A stretch of 8,252 bases of DNA from DASXSB01 sp036506275. Its GTDB lineage: Bacteria; Methylomirabilota; Methylomirabilia; Rokubacteriales; CSP1-6. Shown here piece after piece: positions 7,467-8,252 of the stretch. The stretch spans positions 1 through 8,252 of the forward strand of contig DASXSB010000113.1 of the NCBI GenBank assembly GCA_036506275.1, written 5' to 3'. The position numbers and the translations under genes were made by a program. The notes below the pieces were generated by a model. It was not told the DNA's origin and did not search any database. It saw only the letters and a list, made by a program, of their open reading frames with translations. The first letter of the stretch is position 1. Each line of letters starts with the position of its first letter.

Positions 7467-7977
7467 GGTAGGCGTCGATGAATCGCGTGATGCGCTTCTC
7501 GTCGACGTCGTCCAGCGTCTCGAGCCGGGTCCATGCCGTGAGCGCGATACGGCTCGGCATTCCCGGATAGGGGGCGAGGATGACCTGCTTGTCGTATTTC
7601 TGCACGATGGCGCGGAGCTTCGCGACGACGTCCGGGCACTCGCAGTTGTACTGGACGACCACCCCCCCGTCCTCGAGGTTGTGGACCTGGAGCTCGAGCG
7701 GAATGGGCCGCGTGTGAACACCCCAGGGGGCGATGTACGGCAGATGCGGCCCCGAGGTGGGCGGGTTCGAGTTGTACGGCTCGTGAGGATCGCTCTGGGA
7801 GGCGATGTGACGGTTGCCCTGGTCCGGATACTGCGTCCCCGGAAGATTGGCGGCCGCGCGATAGGCGAAGTACCCGACGCCGACGGCGGCAAGGGCGAGC
7901 GCCACCACGGCGGCGGCGACCACGCGGCGGCGTTGCCGGCGCCGGCTCGAACCCTTGCTCGTCACTCGCGTCGCCAT
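7444..7977 (-). CDS. DUF3105 family membrane-anchored protein
   Basis: This protein has 177 residues. Residues 1-18 are basic (KGSSRRRQRRR), then comes one hydrophobic segment at about 19-39, so it should be a signal anchor with the rest outside the cytoplasmic membrane. The outer domain carries the blocks I associate with DUF3105: YNSNPPTSGPH (68-78), a WG(V)xxxP turn (85-91), VHNLEDGGVVVQYNC (98-112) and a late LTAW segment (146-149). From memory the family usually has LEHG where this protein has LEDG (101-104), so one commonly conserved His is Asp here. A CEC pair follows at 112-114. The family has no firm function; the His/Cys-rich conserved blocks hint at metal or redox chemistry, but that is a guess. 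The ATG start is fixed by a strong AGGAGAG. The gene starts 14 bases after tRNA-Sec and its end is met or overlapped by the lipoprotein gene, so co-transcription is likely. Confidence 0.85.
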   Translation of the reverse strand: MATRVTSKGSSRRRQRRRVVAAAVVALALAAVGVGYFAYRAAANLPGTQYPDQGNRHIASQSDPHEPYNSNPPTSGPHLPYIAPWGVHTRPIPLELQVHNLEDGGVVVQYNCECPDVVAKLRAIVQKYDKQVILAPYPGMPSRIALTAWTRLETLDDVDEKRITRFIDAYRGIDHHK

Positions 7978-7983
7978 TCTGGG

Positions 7984-7990
7984 CTCTCCT
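7984..7990 (-). promoter_or_regulatory. Shine-Dalgarno of the DUF3105 gene, two bases from the tRNA 3' end
   Basis: AGGAGAG lies 6 bases before the ATG at 7977 and begins one base after the CCA end of tRNA-Sec (one T at 7991 intervenes). It supports the ATG and shows that the whole leader of this gene, if cut from the tRNA at CCA, would be only 14 nt. Confidence 0.75.
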
Positions 7991-7991
7991 A

Positions 7992-8089
7992 TGGCGGAAG
8001 CGTGTGGGAGTCGAACCCACCTCCAGCTTGTCTAGAGCCGGACACCGGATTTGAAGTCCGGGAGGCCCACCGGGTTCCTAGACGCTTCC
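7992..8089 (-). tRNA. selC: tRNA-Sec (anticodon TCA)
   Basis: On the minus strand this folds as a selenocysteine tRNA of 98 nt with an encoded CCA. The acceptor stem has 8 bp (GGAAGCGT with ACGCTTCC), discriminator G and CCA at 7992-7994. The anticodon stem is CCGGA/TCCGG around loop CTTCAAA, so the anticodon is TCA (8052-8054), reading UGA. The long extra arm is TCCGGCT/AGCTGGA (7 bp, one G-T) around CTAGACA, and the T arm is GTGGG-TTCGACT-CCCAC. The 8+5 acceptor/T-arm layout and long extra arm are the bacterial tRNA(Sec) hallmarks, and much of the sequence resembles E. coli selC. The D arm is odd: the bases between acceptor and anticodon stems number 20 rather than the 19 of E. coli, and the best pairing is AGG-(AA)-CCC with GGG-CCT around a GGT loop. 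The gene lies just before a run that includes selA and selB, and its 5' end overlaps the MoaD-like frame. Confidence 0.97.
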
Positions 8090-8251
8090 AGAACGCTTCG
8101 AAGTGTACCACCCGCTCTGCGCGCCCGCGGAGACCCCGGCGCGCGCAGTGACCCCGCCCGCGAGGGGCGGGAACAGCGTGACGACGTCGCGCGCGCGCAG
8201 TGGACGCTCGGCGTTGGCCTCCTCGCCGTTCACGAGGGCAACGTAGGCGAG
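8078..8251 (-). CDS. MoaD/ThiS-family sulfur-carrier protein, C-terminal part (5' end outside window)
   Basis: The frame enters at the right edge and runs 57 codons to a TAG. The first 33 residues match the end of MoaD: a VNG turn (residues 7-9 of the fragment), a basic/acidic stretch ending RARDVVTLFPP, and the diagnostic PPLAGG at residues 28-33 (GG codons at 8153-8158). In known MoaD proteins the last Gly is adenylated by MoeB and turned into a thiocarboxylate, which gives sulfur to precursor Z in the MoaE complex to make molybdopterin. ThiS and related carriers use the same tail for other sulfur transfers, so the exact pathway is open. The oddity is that translation does not stop at GG: 24 more residues (VTARAGVSA... 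to GSV) follow, and the TAG lies inside selC, overlapping it by 12 bases. No stop appears soon after GG in the other two frames either, so a single frameshift error does not explain it. Family assignment is fairly secure; activity without tail removal is doubtful. Confidence 0.75.
   Translation of the reverse strand, partial: LAYVALVNGEEANAERPLRARDVVTLFPPLAGGVTARAGVSAGAQSGWYTSKRSGSV
8082..8099 (-). repeat. 7-bp direct repeat GAAGCGT spanning the tRNA-Sec 5' end
   Basis: GAAGCGT occurs at 8093-8099, just upstream of the tRNA, and again at 8082-8088 as part of the acceptor 5' strand, 11 bases apart. The upstream copy could pair with the acceptor 3' strand ACGCTTC in place of the true 5' strand if it is transcribed. 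It may be chance or a trace of past duplication. Confidence 0.45.
8102..8107 (-). promoter_or_regulatory. possible -10 box of a selC promoter
   Basis: TACACT (four of six matches to TATAAT) stands 12 bases before the mature tRNA 5' end, a sensible distance for a start site with a short 5' leader. No TTGACA-like hexamer is visible 16-18 bases further upstream; those positions are pure GC. It lies inside the C-terminal extension of the MoaD-like frame. It is weak evidence, noted because it is one of the few AT-containing spots here. Confidence 0.22.
8117..8148 (-). repeat. GC-rich inverted repeat between the MoaD Gly-Gly codons and selC
   Basis: CTGCGCGC (8141-8148 read on the minus strand) and GCGCGCAG (8117-8124) form a perfect 8-bp stem around 16 bases, with two more C-G pairs possible past a small internal bulge. 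It begins five bases after the GG codons of the MoaD-like frame. There is no T run after it, so it is not a standard intrinsic terminator. It could slow transcription or translation, shield the selC promoter from read-through, or simply reflect GC-rich sequence. Confidence 0.4.
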
Positions 8252-8252
8252 A

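Noticed and set aside
7992..8089. tRNA-Sec as an attachment site of an integrated element
   Set aside because: selC is a known integration site in enterobacteria, but here there is no integrase, no second copy of the tRNA 3' end, and the downstream genes look native in composition.
8153..8171. 7-bp hairpin CCCGCCC/GGGCGGG with a 5-base loop
   Set aside because: It is produced by the codons of the PPLAGG motif itself (Pro-Pro CCGCCC against Gly-Gly GGCGGG), so it needs no regulatory explanation.

Overview
The window is a densely packed, very GC-rich bacterial segment. Every gene I can support lies on the minus strand, so transcription runs from high to low coordinates. Gaps between genes are mostly 2 to 52 bases and several genes overlap, which suggests one or two long transcription units. 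Nothing fixes the organism. The GC-rich codon use, the bacterial selenocysteine (Sec) genes, a short TatA, a predicted lipoprotein and large GT-C-type membrane proteins would fit an uncultured Gram-negative lineage such as Rokubacteria/Methylomirabilota, Desulfobacterota or Myxococcota. That placement is an inference only.

In transcription order the window holds: the C-terminal part of a MoaD/ThiS-type sulfur-carrier protein (8251 to 8078); the selenocysteine tRNA gene selC (8089 to 7992), whose first bases overlap the end of the MoaD frame; a membrane-anchored DUF3105 protein (7977 to 7444); a small lipoprotein (about 7466 to 6981); a 94-residue charged helical protein (6978 to 6694); selA (6704 to 5301); selB (5290 to 3380); and tatA (3340 to 3152). 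After a 52-base gap with a possible -10 box come two polytopic membrane proteins that look like GT-C glycosyltransferases (3099 to 1462, then about 1430 to 12). The first codons of a further gene overlap the end of the second one (ATGA at 12 to 15). There is no gene-free stretch longer than 52 bases.

The core is a Sec insertion module. SelC is charged with serine, SelA converts Ser-tRNA(Sec) to Sec-tRNA(Sec), and SelB carries it to UGA codons followed by a SECIS hairpin. SelD and any selenoprotein must be encoded outside the window. A MoaD-like protein lies before selC and TatA follows selB. Molybdopterin, selenocysteine and Tat export are the three needs of an exported Sec-containing formate dehydrogenase, so this may be a maturation neighbourhood for such an enzyme. 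That is inference from context.

The oddest parts are at the right end: a MoaD frame that continues 24 codons beyond its functional Gly-Gly and stops inside selC; a tRNA(Sec) with an unusual D arm; and a tRNA 3' end only two bases from the Shine-Dalgarno of the next gene. The three uncharacterised genes between selC and selA also deserve attention.
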